From Streptomyces sp. NRRL S-337 (GTDB lineage: Bacteria > Actinomycetota > Actinomycetes > Streptomycetales > Streptomycetaceae): a stretch of DNA of 56,586 nucleotides. The stretch spans positions 1-56,586 of the forward strand of contig NZ_JOIX01000067.1 in NCBI RefSeq assembly GCF_000720175.1, read 5' to 3'. The notes beneath the pieces were generated by a model, which saw only the letters and a list, made by a program, of their open reading frames with translations, ran no database searches and was not told the DNA's origin. How positions within the stretch are numbered: position 1 is the first letter of the stretch; each line of letters begins with the position of its first letter. Shown one piece after another: positions 47,137-56,350 of the stretch. A program made the translations under genes and the position numbers.

Positions 47137-47167
47137 AGACCCCTCCCGCGGCAGGCGGGAGGGGTCT
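47137..47167 (+). terminator. Terminator after lon
   Basis: A perfect 13-bp stem (AGACCCCTCCCGC and its complement) with a five-base loop, between lon and the opposing lysozyme gene. It probably works in both directions. Confidence 0.88.
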
Positions 47168-47221
47168 CGGGGTGCGCGGGCGGGCCGTCCGCCCGCCAGA
47201 TGGTCGGCGGCCGGCTGCGCG

Positions 47222-48085
47222 CTAGCCGTTGGCCAGGGCCTGGAGCCGGTCCATCGCCCCGTTGAAGCGGTTGTGGTCACCGACCGTGGGGCCGGTCGAG
47301 GTGTACTGCCAGATGGTGTGGAAGCCCCAGCCGGCCGGGAGTTCGCCGACCGAGGAGCCGTAGCGCGGGACCCACAACGGGTTGATCGCGCCGAAGGCGG
47401 ACGAATTGCCGGTGCACTGCTTCCACCAGCTGGTGGAGGTGTAGATGACCGCGTCCCGGCCGGTGCGCGCCTTGTAGGTGGCGAACCAGTCCTTCATCCA
47501 GTTGACCAGGCCGGCCGCGCTGAGCCCGTAACAGGTCGCGCCGTAGGGGTTGTACTCCATGTCCAGCGCGCCGGGCAGCGTCCTGCCGTCCCGGGACCAG
47601 CCGCCGCCGTGGTCGACGAAGTAGTTGGCCTGGGCGGCGCCGCTGGAGGTGTTGGGCGTCGCGAAGTGGTAGGAGCCGCGGATCATACCGGCGCTGTAGG
47701 AGCCGTTGTACTGCTGCGCGAAGTACGGGTTGGTGTAGCTGGTGGACTCCGTCGCCTTGACGTAGGCGAACCGGACGCCGCTGTTCCAGAGCGTCGACCA
47801 GGCGACGTTGCCGTTGTGGCTGCTGACGTCCACGCCTTCGACGGACGACGCGAGCGAGCCCGCCGGCGGGGCGGCGCGGCCGGCCGCGGTGCCCTCGTGC
47901 CGGGCGATCTGCGAGCCGGCCCAGTCCTGGCCGGGGTGGCTCGGCTCGGGTGCGCGCCGCACGGCCGTGGCACCGGCCGTGGCGGGCAGCGCCAGGAGCA
48001 GGGCGAGGAGGGTGAGGAGGGCCCCGGTCACGGTCGCGAGCGAGCGTGCGGGGCGATGGGGGGAGCCGGATCTGAGCACGGACAT
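47222..48085 (-). CDS. Secreted GH25 lysozyme (N,O-diacetylmuramidase type)
   Basis: A 287-residue secreted muramidase. Residues 1-41 form a Sec signal peptide ('LATVTGALLTLLALLLALPA' then a TAGATA-type cleavage end). The catalytic GH25 domain begins near 84: 'VEGVDVSSHNGNVAW' holds the first acidic residue and 'LPGALDMEYNPYG' the D-X-E pair; 'GSYHFATPNTSSGAAQANYF' and 'WQYTSTGPTVGDHNRFNGAM' are typical later motifs. It resembles Streptomyces cellosyl-type and mutanolysin-like enzymes that cut the glycan of peptidoglycan, including O-acetylated glycan. The ATG has GGAGA upstream. No separate wall-binding domain follows. Confidence 0.95.
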   Translation of the reverse strand: MSVLRSGSPHRPARSLATVTGALLTLLALLLALPATAGATAVRRAPEPSHPGQDWAGSQIARHEGTAAGRAAPPAGSLASSVEGVDVSSHNGNVAWSTLWNSGVRFAYVKATESTSYTNPYFAQQYNGSYSAGMIRGSYHFATPNTSSGAAQANYFVDHGGGWSRDGRTLPGALDMEYNPYGATCYGLSAAGLVNWMKDWFATYKARTGRDAVIYTSTSWWKQCTGNSSAFGAINPLWVPRYGSSVGELPAGWGFHTIWQYTSTGPTVGDHNRFNGAMDRLQALANG

Positions 48086-48396
48086 ACGTGTCTCCGGAGA
48101 TCTCGGTGTGACCTGAGGGGGGATGCGTGCTGATCTGAGGGGGGTGATCTGCCGGCATGGCGCGGGCGTGGCGGACACGGAGGTGCGGCGTGCGGGACGC
48201 GCGGCGGAACCTTTGGCGAACGGCCCGCCGTTTGGTGTGGCCATGCCATAAATGACGATACGCGCGTAGACCGGCGTGACAAAAGAGGGTCCCTGGGCTG
48301 CCGTTGGTCTAATCCTGCGAAATACTGGCCGAGCTGCGGCTTCGGCCGACGGGGGCGGAAACTTTCAGACCAGGAAATGCGGGAAGGGGCGCTGAC
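48086..48396. other. Divergent promoter region, lysozyme and MarR
   Basis: 311 bases without a gene. 48245-48290 is AT-richer and may hold promoters. I looked for the c-di-AMP riboswitch that precedes some Streptomyces wall hydrolase genes and found no convincing fold. A MarR operator was not recognised. Confidence 0.4.
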
Positions 48397-48888
48397 GTGC
48401 ACAACACCGGGGCCGACGGGATGGCGGCGGACGGCGAGCCGGTGGGTGTGGACCACGTATTCCTCGCCCTGGAGCGCGAATTGGCGGTGTTCCTCCGCCG
48501 GGCCCGGGCCTCGTCCGGCGAACTGGCCCGGGAGGTGCACCCCGACCTGGAGCCGTCCGCCTACGGCCTGCTGGTCCGGCTGGCCGACGCCGGCGCGCAG
48601 CGTGCCACCGACCTCGCCGGCTTCTTCGGCGTCGGCAAGGCCACGATGAGCCGCCAGCTGCACGCCCTGGAACAGCTGGGCCTGGTCGCCAGGGCGCCGG
48701 ACCCGGCCGACGGCCGCGCCGTCCTGGTGCGCCTGACCGACGAGGGCCACGAGCGCTTCACCCGCGTCCGCAATGCCCGCCGCGCCCAGTACGCCCGCCG
48801 CCTCGCCGCCTGGGACCGCCACGAGGTGGCCGAACTCGCCCGGCTGCTGCACCGCTTGAACGCGGAGCAAGAGGGCGAAGAGGGGTGA
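48397..48888 (+). CDS. MarR family regulator
   Basis: A 163-residue winged-helix regulator: dimerisation helices at both ends, the recognition region 'RATDLAGFFGVGKATMSRQL' near residues 68-88, and the wing 'RAPDPADGRAVLVRLTDEG'. MarR proteins usually repress a neighbouring gene and release it on binding a phenolic or oxidant ligand. It is divergent from the lysozyme gene and convergent with the PP2C-like gene; which it controls is unknown. The GTG has AAGGGG seven bases upstream. Confidence 0.92.
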   Translation: MHNTGADGMAADGEPVGVDHVFLALERELAVFLRRARASSGELAREVHPDLEPSAYGLLVRLADAGAQRATDLAGFFGVGKATMSRQLHALEQLGLVARAPDPADGRAVLVRLTDEGHERFTRVRNARRAQYARRLAAWDRHEVAELARLLHRLNAEQEGEEG

Positions 48889-48921
48889 AAGCCGCGTCGT
48901 GGTACGCCGCGGCCGGGCCCG

Positions 48922-49767
48922 TCACGGCATGACGAAGACCACCGCGGCGTCGTCCCGGACCTTGCCCCGCGGGTAGGCGGCGCACCCCGGGTCCGCCGCC
49001 TCCGCGGCCCGCACCCGGTCGATCAGGGCCTGTGGCCCCTCCTTGGCCACCAGGCCCGCGCAGTCCGCCCAGGAGCCCTCCCCGAAGACCTCGACCCAGC
49101 GGCCCGCGCCGTCGCTGAGTGCGGTCAGTGAACGGACCGCGGCCCGTGGCGTGGTGCCGGTGACCGCCCGGGCCGCCACCGCCGGATCCGCGGCCGCCGT
49201 GAAGAAGCCGCCCTCCACATTGCGCAGCGCCTCGACGGCACGCCCGTACTCCTGGCCCGCCGCGGCCCGTTCCGCCGACCCGCGGGGCAGCGCCCGTACG
49301 ACGGCGCCAAGGGCCAGGACCTCGGGCGGCAGTTCGTCCAGCCGCGGGTCCAGCACAGGGCGCACCGACCCGTCGACGTGCTCCAGCAGGAGCACCGAAT
49401 CGGACAGCACGAGGTGCTCGACGGTGTCCGTGGACCACCTGGCGGCCACCACAGTTGCCTGCGGAGTGCGGGCGTGAGAAAGGTCACAGGTGCCTCGGTG
49501 AACGGCGGCGGTCCGGGAGATGGCCGCCGCGAGCGCCTCAGCCAGCGTCATATCCCGGTGTGAAACCGACAGTTCGAGCATTGCGCCGCCGAGCCGCGCG
49601 GTGAACCACGGCACCGTGTGACGGCATCCGTAGTCCGCCTCGGGCGGGGTCACGCCGTCCAGCAGCACCAGGACTCCGCCCTGGCCGGAGGCGGGCAGGG
49701 CTACCGATGCGTAGTCCTCGTTGGGGCGTTGGGGGTCGCCCGGCTCGGTGGCGAGTGCGATGCGCAT
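48922..49767 (-). CDS. PP2C-like protein phosphatase domain protein
   Basis: A 281-residue protein with a PP2C-like fold: 'QRPNEDYASVAL' and 'VLVLLDGVTPPEADYGCRHT' supply the usual metal-ligand region, 'TALSDGAGRWVEVFG' resembles the SDG motif, and 'RDDAAVVFVMP' is the C-terminal DD motif. The classical DGXG is present as DGV, so metal binding may differ from standard PP2C. It could dephosphorylate Ser/Thr in proteins or be a non-catalytic relative. The ATG at 49767 is selected because it begins the conserved 'RIALATEPGDPQRPNED' sequence. Confidence 0.8.
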   Translation of the reverse strand: MRIALATEPGDPQRPNEDYASVALPASGQGGVLVLLDGVTPPEADYGCRHTVPWFTARLGGAMLELSVSHRDMTLAEALAAAISRTAAVHRGTCDLSHARTPQATVVAARWSTDTVEHLVLSDSVLLLEHVDGSVRPVLDPRLDELPPEVLALGAVVRALPRGSAERAAAGQEYGRAVEALRNVEGGFFTAAADPAVAARAVTGTTPRAAVRSLTALSDGAGRWVEVFGEGSWADCAGLVAKEGPQALIDRVRAAEAADPGCAAYPRGKVRDDAAVVFVMP

Positions 49768-50227
49768 GCCGGCAAGTCTGCCGGAGGGTGCGGAATTGGC
49801 CGGGTGACCGGGCGCACCGGGTCCCGTGTGGCGTACGGGCAGGTCAGCGCCGTGCGGAAGGTACGGAACCGCGCCTTGGCGGCGTGCGGGCGCGCATCCT
49901 GCCAGGACGGCGCGGCATCTCCAAACCCGTCCGGGGGGTGCGCGGGGGTGCGGCGAAAATCGTTGCCGCACGGAAGTTGATGGCCAAACTCCGATTGATG
50001 TTCACTCGTTCAGGTGGCCGGGCATGTGATGCCGAGCCACTGCGCGGGGCCGGTGGAATGGTCGTTGCCCGGATCACGGGGGGCCAGGACATTCGTCGCG
50101 ACGCGCAGAGCCGGACCGTTCCCCCTCGCGGAAGTATGCGCTTGCTGCGGAGTGCGCGCAGGTCCGCCCGCGAGCGGAGAGCGAGCCGGGTCCGCGACGC
50201 CATACGGCGTGGGCAGGCGAGACAGGA
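49768..50227. other. Divergent region before the conservon
   Basis: 460 bases with no supportable gene. Basic, Arg-rich frames on both strands are typical of non-coding DNA at this GC. It should contain the promoters of the PP2C-like gene and of cvnA; none was recognised with confidence. Confidence 0.4.
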
Positions 50228-53200
50228 ATGCGAGCAGCGGTGCGGAAGATGCGGCTTCGGGGCGGCGCAGGGAAGCCGGGTTCACCGGCCGGTTCGGTCT
50301 CCGGACCGGGTACGGGTTCGGGTCCTGGCAAGAGCTCCGGTTCCGGTAAGGGACCGGGCGCGACCGGCGGTGCGGACCTCGTGGGGCACCGTCCCGCACG
50401 GGTGCGCAACCGGCTGGTCGGAGCAGTGGCCGTGGTCGCCGTCGCGGTCCTCGGAGCCGGCGCCCCCGGCCTGCTCGGCACGGCGGACGACGCCGGCAAC
50501 AGCCAGCACCTGGTCGACCTGGCCGAACTCAACGCCCGCGCCATCGCGCTGGCGCACTCCCTCGCCGACGAGCGCGACGGAATGACCGGTTACGCCGCCG
50601 CGGGACGCAACGGCCGTACGGGCACGGGCAACAACGCCGCGGACCCGGGGACGGGCACGGGGGCCGGAAACGGCACGGTCAACGGAACCGGCAGCAGCGC
50701 GGGCACCGGCACGGTCAACGGCACCCGCACCGGCGGCGCTACCGGAACCGGCGGCAGGGCAGCAACCGGCGGAACCAGCACGACCGGTGGAAGCGGAACG
50801 ACCGGTACCACAACGGGCGGAACCGGAACCGGCACCAGCCTCCCCGGCGTCAACGGCACCCGGACGAACACGGCCGCGGCCGGCGCCGCCGTCACCAGCG
50901 GGCCCGGTGCCGACAACGCCGCCGTCGCCCGCCCCCAGCGCGCCCGCGTGGACCGGCAGATCGACGACCTGCGCACCGAGGCCCAGGACGCCTCCGGTGA
51001 CAGCGCGGTCTACGCGACCGCCGCCAAACTGCTCAAGGCCCTCCCGGAAACCCGTCAAAAGGCGCTGGCCCGGACGGAATCGGCCGAGCAGGTCTACCGC
51101 GCCTACACCGACATCATCCAGGCACTCGGGGCGATCAGCGACGACATCGCCCGCGGGCTGCCCGCCCGGGCGGACTCCGCGGACGCCGACACCCGGGCGC
51201 TGCCCGCGCTCGCCCGCGCCACCGACCAGGCGGCCGGCACCCGTGCCCTGCTGCTCGCCGGGCTCAACGCGGGCGGCAGCCAGCCCACGCTGACCGGTCT
51301 CGCCCAGGTCGCGCGGGTCCGTGAGCAGGCCGCGCTGGGCGACTTCCGGGAGACCGCGGGCCAGGGCGCCCGGGACCGCTACGACCGCACCGTCACCGGC
51401 ACGGACATCAGCACCGCCGAGCGCTATCTGACCCGGCTCACCGACCAGCCGCGCCTGGACGCCGCCGATCTGCGGCTCAGCCGCCAGCGGGTGGAGAACG
51501 CCCTCACCACCCGCATCGGGCTGATGCGGGGCGTCGAATCGGCCATGGCCACCGCCGACATCCAGCGCCTCGGCCAACTGCGCGACGACGACGTCACGGA
51601 GCTGGAGATCCGCATCGGCCTGGAGGGCCTCTGCCTGCTGCTGGCCGTCGGCGCCGGCATCTGGGCCGCGCGCTCGATGACCCAGCCGCTGGCCGCGCTG
51701 CGGATCGGCGCCCGCCGGCTGGCCGCCGACCCGGCGCACGAGGACCCCATCACCTACAAGGGCCGCAACGACGAATTCGCCGCCACCGTACGGTCGGTGA
51801 ACGCGCTGCACACCCAGGTGGGCGAGCTGTCGCGGCGCACCACCGAACTGGAGGGCGAGCGCAAGCGGCTGATCGGCGGCCGGCAGCGGCTGGTCGCCGA
51901 GCGCGAGGTGCTCCAGGAGCAGGGCGAGGCGCTCAAGGAGGAGGTCGCCGACCTCACCGAGCGGCTCAAGGCCGCCCACACCGGCGTACAGGGCCGGTTC
52001 GTCAACCTCGCGCTGCGCACCCTCGGCCTGGTGGAGCGCCAGCTCGGCGTCATCGAGGGCCTGGAGGAGACCGAGCAGGACCCGGAGCGGCTGGACACCC
52101 TGTTCAAGCTGGACCACTTCGCCGCGCGGATGCGCCGCAACAGCGAGAACCTCCTGGTCCTGGCGGGCGCCGAACAGCACGGCAACAACCACCCCGGCCC
52201 GGTCCCGCTGCTGGACGTGCTGCGCGCCGCGGTCAGTGAGATCGAACGCTACGAGCGGGTGCGCATCCAGTCGCTGCCGCCGCACTCCCAGGTCGCCGGG
52301 TTCGCCGCGGACGACCTGAGCCACCTGGTCGCCGAACTCCTGGAGAACGCCACCGCGTTCTCGCCGCCGGACGCCCACGTCGAGCTGTCCGGCTGGCTGC
52401 TGGAGAGCGGTGAGGTCATGCTCTCGGTCCAGGACGAGGGCATCGGGATGACCGCGGAGCGGATGGCCGAGCTCAACGAGCGGCTGTCGGACGCGGAGGC
52501 CGCCTCGGCCGCCGAGAACATCGACGAGGCGCTGGGCCTCGGGCTGTACGTGGTCGTACGGCTGGCTGCCCGGCACGGCATCCGGGTCCAGCTGCGGGAC
52601 GCGAAGCAGGGCGGGGTCACCGCCGTCATCGTGCTGCCCGGCTCGATCCTGCCGACCCGTCCCGGCCCGGCGTCCTCGCTCTCCGTCCCGCACGACGCGC
52701 ACGCCCCGGGGCTGCCCGGCTCGGTGGCCGAGGCGAACTCCAACGCCCTGCAGACGCGGGTGCCGCGGGTGGACCCGGCGGCGGGCCGCGGAGCGGTGGA
52801 GGCCGCGCCGGCACCGGACCGGGCCGCCGATCCGGCACCCGGCCAGGACGGCCCCGCCGGCAGCCCTGAGGGCGACCCGTTCGTCGCCGCCGCGGAGCGC
52901 GCGATCGACGCGGCCGGGATCCCGGCCGGCGGGACCGCCGAGCACACCCGGCCCCGGGAGGACGCGCCGGAGGAACCCGCGCCGGCCGCCGCCCCGGCCG
53001 CGGTGGACCCGTACGCCATCGGCCCCGACCAGCACACCCGCGCCGAGGCGGCCACCACGGCCCCGGCCCCGGCGCCCACTTCCGGGGCATCGTCCGACGA
53101 CGCGGCGCCCGACGGCGCGGCGCCCGCGGGCCCCGAGGAGAAGCAGCGGACCAGCCTGGGGCTGCCCAAGCGCACACCCAGGATCGTGGCGCAGCAGCAG

Positions 53201-53410
53201 GCACCCACCGCCCCGCGCAAGAGCGGTGCGGCCAACGCCGAGGCGCTGCGGCGCCGGCTCGGCGGATTCCAGCAGGGGGCGCGGACCGGCCGGCGCGACG
53301 TGGCGGCCGAGCTCGCGGAAGGCACGACCGAACAGACCGACCGACGACACGACACCGACGGAGCGGGGGCCCCGGAAGAGAGCCACATTGTCGAGGAGGC
53401 ACGCGAGTGA
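50228..53410 (+). CDS. cvnA: Conservon sensor kinase-like protein CvnA
   Basis: A 1060-residue membrane protein. TM1 lies at about 62-84 and TM2 near 475-495, enclosing a large extracytoplasmic domain with NIT-like helices from 235 to 430. Residues about 127-230 are an unusual Gly/Thr/Asn low-complexity insert. A HAMP-like segment, a coiled coil ('LEGERKRLIGGRQRLVAERE' onward), and an ATPase domain follow, with N box 'VAELLENATAFSPP', 'VQDEGIGMTAERM' and 'LGLGLYVVVRLAARHG'. The C-terminal 200 residues are disordered and Pro/Ala-rich. CvnA proteins interact with CvnB-D on the membrane. The start is the most upstream possible in this frame; its ribosome binding site is poor and V5 or M8 are alternatives. 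Confidence 0.9.
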   Translation: MRAAVRKMRLRGGAGKPGSPAGSVSGPGTGSGPGKSSGSGKGPGATGGADLVGHRPARVRNRLVGAVAVVAVAVLGAGAPGLLGTADDAGNSQHLVDLAELNARAIALAHSLADERDGMTGYAAAGRNGRTGTGNNAADPGTGTGAGNGTVNGTGSSAGTGTVNGTRTGGATGTGGRAATGGTSTTGGSGTTGTTTGGTGTGTSLPGVNGTRTNTAAAGAAVTSGPGADNAAVARPQRARVDRQIDDLRTEAQDASGDSAVYATAAKLLKALPETRQKALARTESAEQVYRAYTDIIQALGAISDDIARGLPARADSADADTRALPALARATDQAAGTRALLLAGLNAGGSQPTLTGLAQVARVREQAALGDFRETAGQGARDRYDRTVTGTDISTAERYLTRLTDQPRLDAADLRLSRQRVENALTTRIGLMRGVESAMATADIQRLGQLRDDDVTELEIRIGLEGLCLLLAVGAGIWAARSMTQPLAALRIGARRLAADPAHEDPITYKGRNDEFAATVRSVNALHTQVGELSRRTTELEGERKRLIGGRQRLVAEREVLQEQGEALKEEVADLTERLKAAHTGVQGRFVNLALRTLGLVERQLGVIEGLEETEQDPERLDTLFKLDHFAARMRRNSENLLVLAGAEQHGNNHPGPVPLLDVLRAAVSEIERYERVRIQSLPPHSQVAGFAADDLSHLVAELLENATAFSPPDAHVELSGWLLESGEVMLSVQDEGIGMTAERMAELNERLSDAEAASAAENIDEALGLGLYVVVRLAARHGIRVQLRDAKQGGVTAVIVLPGSILPTRPGPASSLSVPHDAHAPGLPGSVAEANSNALQTRVPRVDPAAGRGAVEAAPAPDRAADPAPGQDGPAGSPEGDPFVAAAERAIDAAGIPAGGTAEHTRPREDAPEEPAPAAAPAAVDPYAIGPDQHTRAEAATTAPAPAPTSGASSDDAAPDGAAPAGPEEKQRTSLGLPKRTPRIVAQQQAPTAPRKSGAANAEALRRRLGGFQQGARTGRRDVAAELAEGTTEQTDRRHDTDGAGAPEESHIVEEARE

Positions 53411-53901
53411 AGGCGCAAGCGCCCACTGCTTACGGACATGGACTGAGCAGCCAGGCCCGCAATCTCCACTGGTTGCTGAGCAACCTGGTGGAAGAGGTGC
53501 CGGGCATCCGCTCGGTCGCGGTGGTCTCCTCCGACGGACTGCTGCTGCTCAGCTCCGACCCTGACCGGGCGGACGAGACGGCCCGCCCCGGCGGAGCCGG
53601 CGGGCCCCGCGGGTCCAGCGCGGACCTGGCCACCATCGTGTCCGGCCTCGGCAGCCTCACCCAGGGTGCCGCGAAGCTGATGGACGGCGGGGCCGTCAAG
53701 CAGACGATGATCACGATGGACGAGGCCAGCGTGTTCGTGATGTCGATCAGCGACGGTTCGCTGCTCGGCGTGCACGCCGCACCGGACTGCGACATGAACG
53801 TCATCGCCTACCACATGGCGCTGTTCGTCGGCCGGGCCGGCCATGTCCTCACCCCCGAACTCCGCACCGAACTCCGCAAGTCGATGGAGAGCGCCCAGTG
53901 A
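53407..53901 (+). CDS. cvnB: Conservon roadblock/LC7 protein CvnB
   Basis: A 164-residue roadblock/LC7 protein. 'LSSQARNLHWLLSNLVEEVP' is the first helix, 'RSVAVVSSDGLLLLSS' the following strands, and 'KQTMITMDEASVFVMSISDG' (as separate strands) the rest of the fold. Roadblock proteins act as partners or GAP-like regulators of small GTPases, here CvnD. The GTG overlaps the cvnA stop by four bases, behind GAGGAGG. Confidence 0.95.
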   Translation: MKAQAPTAYGHGLSSQARNLHWLLSNLVEEVPGIRSVAVVSSDGLLLLSSDPDRADETARPGGAGGPRGSSADLATIVSGLGSLTQGAAKLMDGGAVKQTMITMDEASVFVMSISDGSLLGVHAAPDCDMNVIAYHMALFVGRAGHVLTPELRTELRKSMESAQ

Positions 53902-54299
53902 GTAAGACTCCCAAACTCCCCGTGCGAGGCGGGGATCGCAAACCCTCGCGCGTACGGCCGTATTCGCTCACCGGCGGCCGCACGCGATTCGGCCACGTGC
54001 TGCTCGTCGAGACCTTCGTGGCCGCGCTGGAAGCCCCCGAAGAACGGCGCGAGCTCACCTCCGGCGGCTGGGGCGACCGGGTGATGCCGGAGATGCGGGC
54101 GATCGTCGAGCTCTGCCGCCGGATGCGCTCGGTGGCGGAGATCTCCGCCCTCCTCAAGATGCCGCTGGGCGTGGTCCGCGTCCTGCTCAGCGACCTCGCC
54201 GACCAGGGAAAGATTCGCGTCTACGGCACCGGGCACGGCACCGGCCGGCCCGACCGCGCGCTGCTCGAAAGGGTGCTGAGTGGACTTCACAGGCTCTGA
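53898..54299 (+). CDS. cvnC: Conservon DUF742 protein CvnC
   Basis: A 133-residue protein of family DUF742. 'VRPYSLTGGRTR' is the conserved family opening and 'EISALLKMPLGVVRVLLSDL' a helix-turn-helix-like segment, ending 'LLERVLSGLHRL'. It is thought to be an adaptor within the conservon membrane complex. The GTG overlaps the cvnB stop by four bases (GTGA), and its own 3' end overlaps cvnD by 20 bases. Confidence 0.95.
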   Translation: MSKTPKLPVRGGDRKPSRVRPYSLTGGRTRFGHVLLVETFVAALEAPEERRELTSGGWGDRVMPEMRAIVELCRRMRSVAEISALLKMPLGVVRVLLSDLADQGKIRVYGTGHGTGRPDRALLERVLSGLHRL

Positions 54300-54954
54300 C
54301 ACGATATCGGCCGGGCCGACGACGACCGCCGGTTCCGTGGGTCAGGGCGGCCCGGTGGCCACGGCCGCCGACGCGGGGCTGCAGAGCTGGCAGACGGACC
54401 GGTCGCGGGCGCCGATCGCCACCAAGATCGTGGTGGCCGGCGGCTTCGGTGTCGGCAAGACCACCTTCGTCGGTTCGGTCTCGGAGATCACCCCGCTGCA
54501 GACCGAGGCGGTGATGACCCAGGCCAGCGAGGGCACCGACGATCTGACCGCCACCCCGGAGAAGACCACGACCACGGTCGCGATGGACTTCGGGCGGATC
54601 ACGCTCGACCAGGAACTGGTCCTGTACCTGTTCGGCACGCCCGGGCAGCAGCGGTTCTGGTTCATGTGGGACGACCTGGTGCGCGGCGCGATCGGCGCGA
54701 TCGTGATGGCCGACACCCGGCGGCTGGAGGACTGCTTCCCGGCGCTCGACTACTTCGAGAGCTGCGGACTGCCCTACATCGTCGCGGTCAACCACTTCGA
54801 GGGCACCGACAGTTACGAGGCCGAGGACGTCCGCGAGGCGCTGACCGTACCGGCGGAGGTACCGATCGTGATCATGGACGCGCGCAAGCGGACCACTGTG
54901 ATCCAGTCGCTGCTCGCCCTGGTCGGCCACGCCCTGGAAGCCGCGCCGGAGTAA
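54280..54954 (+). CDS. cvnD: Conservon GTPase CvnD
   Basis: A 224-residue Ras-like GTPase (MglA-related). The P-loop is 'VVAGGFGVGKTTFVGSV' near residue 48, the G3-like motif is 'LYLFGTPGQQRFWFMWDDLV', and the 'VAVNHFEGT' segment is the N-type base-recognition loop. With the roadblock protein CvnB it should form a switch controlled by the kinase-like CvnA. The GTG start lies behind AAAGGG inside the cvnC 3' end. It is the last gene of the tightly overlapping operon. Confidence 0.95.
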   Translation: MDFTGSDTISAGPTTTAGSVGQGGPVATAADAGLQSWQTDRSRAPIATKIVVAGGFGVGKTTFVGSVSEITPLQTEAVMTQASEGTDDLTATPEKTTTTVAMDFGRITLDQELVLYLFGTPGQQRFWFMWDDLVRGAIGAIVMADTRRLEDCFPALDYFESCGLPYIVAVNHFEGTDSYEAEDVREALTVPAEVPIVIMDARKRTTVIQSLLALVGHALEAAPE

Positions 54955-55097
54955 CGGGCCGGTCCTCCTACGAGCCGGCCCTCGCACAGGCCGGTCCTCC
55001 TATGGGCCCGCCCCCGCGGGCCCGCCCCCTGAGGGGACACCCCTCGCACGACCCCACCCCTCACCCGAACATCGCAGTAGCAGAGAAGAGTGCCGCC

Positions 55098-56348
55098 ATG
55101 CGGAAAATACTCGTCGTCGGAGCCGGCCAGTCCGGTCTCCAGCTCGCCCTGGGCCTGCAGTCCAAGGGCTACGAGGTCACCCTCATGTCCAACCGCACCG
55201 CCGACGAGATCCGCTCCGGCCGGGTCATGTCGACGCAGTGCATGTTCCACACGGCCCTCCAGCACGAGCGCGACCTCGGCATCAACTTCTGGGAGAGCCA
55301 GGCCCCGCGCATCGAGGGCCTCGGCGTCTCCGTCGCCGCCCCGGGCAGCCACGAGGGCCCCGACGGCTCCCAGCGCGCCATCGACTGGGTCGGCAAGCTC
55401 GACGGCTACGCCCAGTCCGTCGACCAGCGGGTGAAGATGGCCGGCTGGATGGAGACCTTCGCGCAGCGCGGCGGCCAGCTCGTCATCCACGGCGCCGCCG
55501 TCTCCGACCTGGACTTCTTCGCGAGCCGCTACGACCTCACGCTGGTCTCGGCCGGCAAGGGCGAGCTGGTCTCCATGTTCGGCCGCGACGCCTCCCGTTC
55601 GCCGTACGACGCCCCGCAGCGGGCCCTGGCCGTCTCCTACGTGCACGGCATGGGCCCGCGCCCCGAGCACCCCGACTTCGACGCGGTGCGCTGCAACCTC
55701 GTCCCCGGTGTCGGCGAGCTCTTCGTGATGCCGACGCTGACCACCTCCGGCCGGGCCGACATCCTCTTCTGGGAGGGCATCCCCGGCGGCCCGCTGGACG
55801 CCTTCGGCAACGTCAAGGACCCCGCCGAGCACCTGGCGGTCACCCTGGACCTGATGAAGACGTTCCTGCCCTGGGAGTACGACCGCTGCACCAAGGTCGA
55901 ACTGACCGACGCCAACGGCACGCTGGCCGGCCGCTACGCACCCACCGTGCGCAACCCCATCGGCCGGCTGCCCTCCGGCGGCCTGGTCCTCGGCGTCGCC
56001 GACGTGGTCGTCGCCAACGACCCGATCACCGGCCAGGGCTCCAACTCGGCCTCCAAGTGCGCCGCTGCCTATCTCGCCTCCATCGTGGAGCGTGGCGACG
56101 AGCCGTTCGACGAGGCGTGGATGCGGGCCACGTTCGACCGCTACTGGGACACCGCCCAGCACGTCACCAAGTGGACCAACGCGATGCTGGCCCCGCCGCC
56201 GGAGCACGTCCTGAACCTCATCGGCGCGGCCGGCCAGCTCCAGCCCGTCGCCGACCGCTTCGCCAACGGCTTCGACGACCCGTCCGACTTCGAGAACTTC
56301 TTCTTCGACCCGGACAAGACGGCGGCGTACCTGGCGTCGCTGGGGTGA
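55098..56348 (+). CDS. Styrene monooxygenase StyA-like flavoprotein
   Basis: A 416-residue flavin-dependent monooxygenase related to StyA, the FAD-using epoxidase component. The dinucleotide fold is 'KILVVGAGQSGLQLALGLQ' at the N-terminus. 'TLVSAGKGELVSMFGRDASR' and 'VLGVADVVVANDPITGQGSN' (the GD-like FAD ribityl region) match this subgroup. Such enzymes need reduced FAD from a separate reductase (StyB); none is adjacent. It lies 143 bases after cvnD, with a repeated GCCGGTCCTCCTA box at 54958-55006 in the gap, and may belong to the conservon unit, where cytochrome P450 genes are more usual. The ATG has AGAAGAG upstream. A composite repeat follows. Confidence 0.88.
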   Translation: MRKILVVGAGQSGLQLALGLQSKGYEVTLMSNRTADEIRSGRVMSTQCMFHTALQHERDLGINFWESQAPRIEGLGVSVAAPGSHEGPDGSQRAIDWVGKLDGYAQSVDQRVKMAGWMETFAQRGGQLVIHGAAVSDLDFFASRYDLTLVSAGKGELVSMFGRDASRSPYDAPQRALAVSYVHGMGPRPEHPDFDAVRCNLVPGVGELFVMPTLTTSGRADILFWEGIPGGPLDAFGNVKDPAEHLAVTLDLMKTFLPWEYDRCTKVELTDANGTLAGRYAPTVRNPIGRLPSGGLVLGVADVVVANDPITGQGSNSASKCAAAYLASIVERGDEPFDEAWMRATFDRYWDTAQHVTKWTNAMLAPPPEHVLNLIGAAGQLQPVADRFANGFDDPSDFENFFFDPDKTAAYLASLG

Positions 56349-56350
56349 TC

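Noticed and set aside
48086..48396. c-di-AMP riboswitch before the lysozyme gene
   Set aside because: A few GC-rich similarities only; the conserved core was not found.
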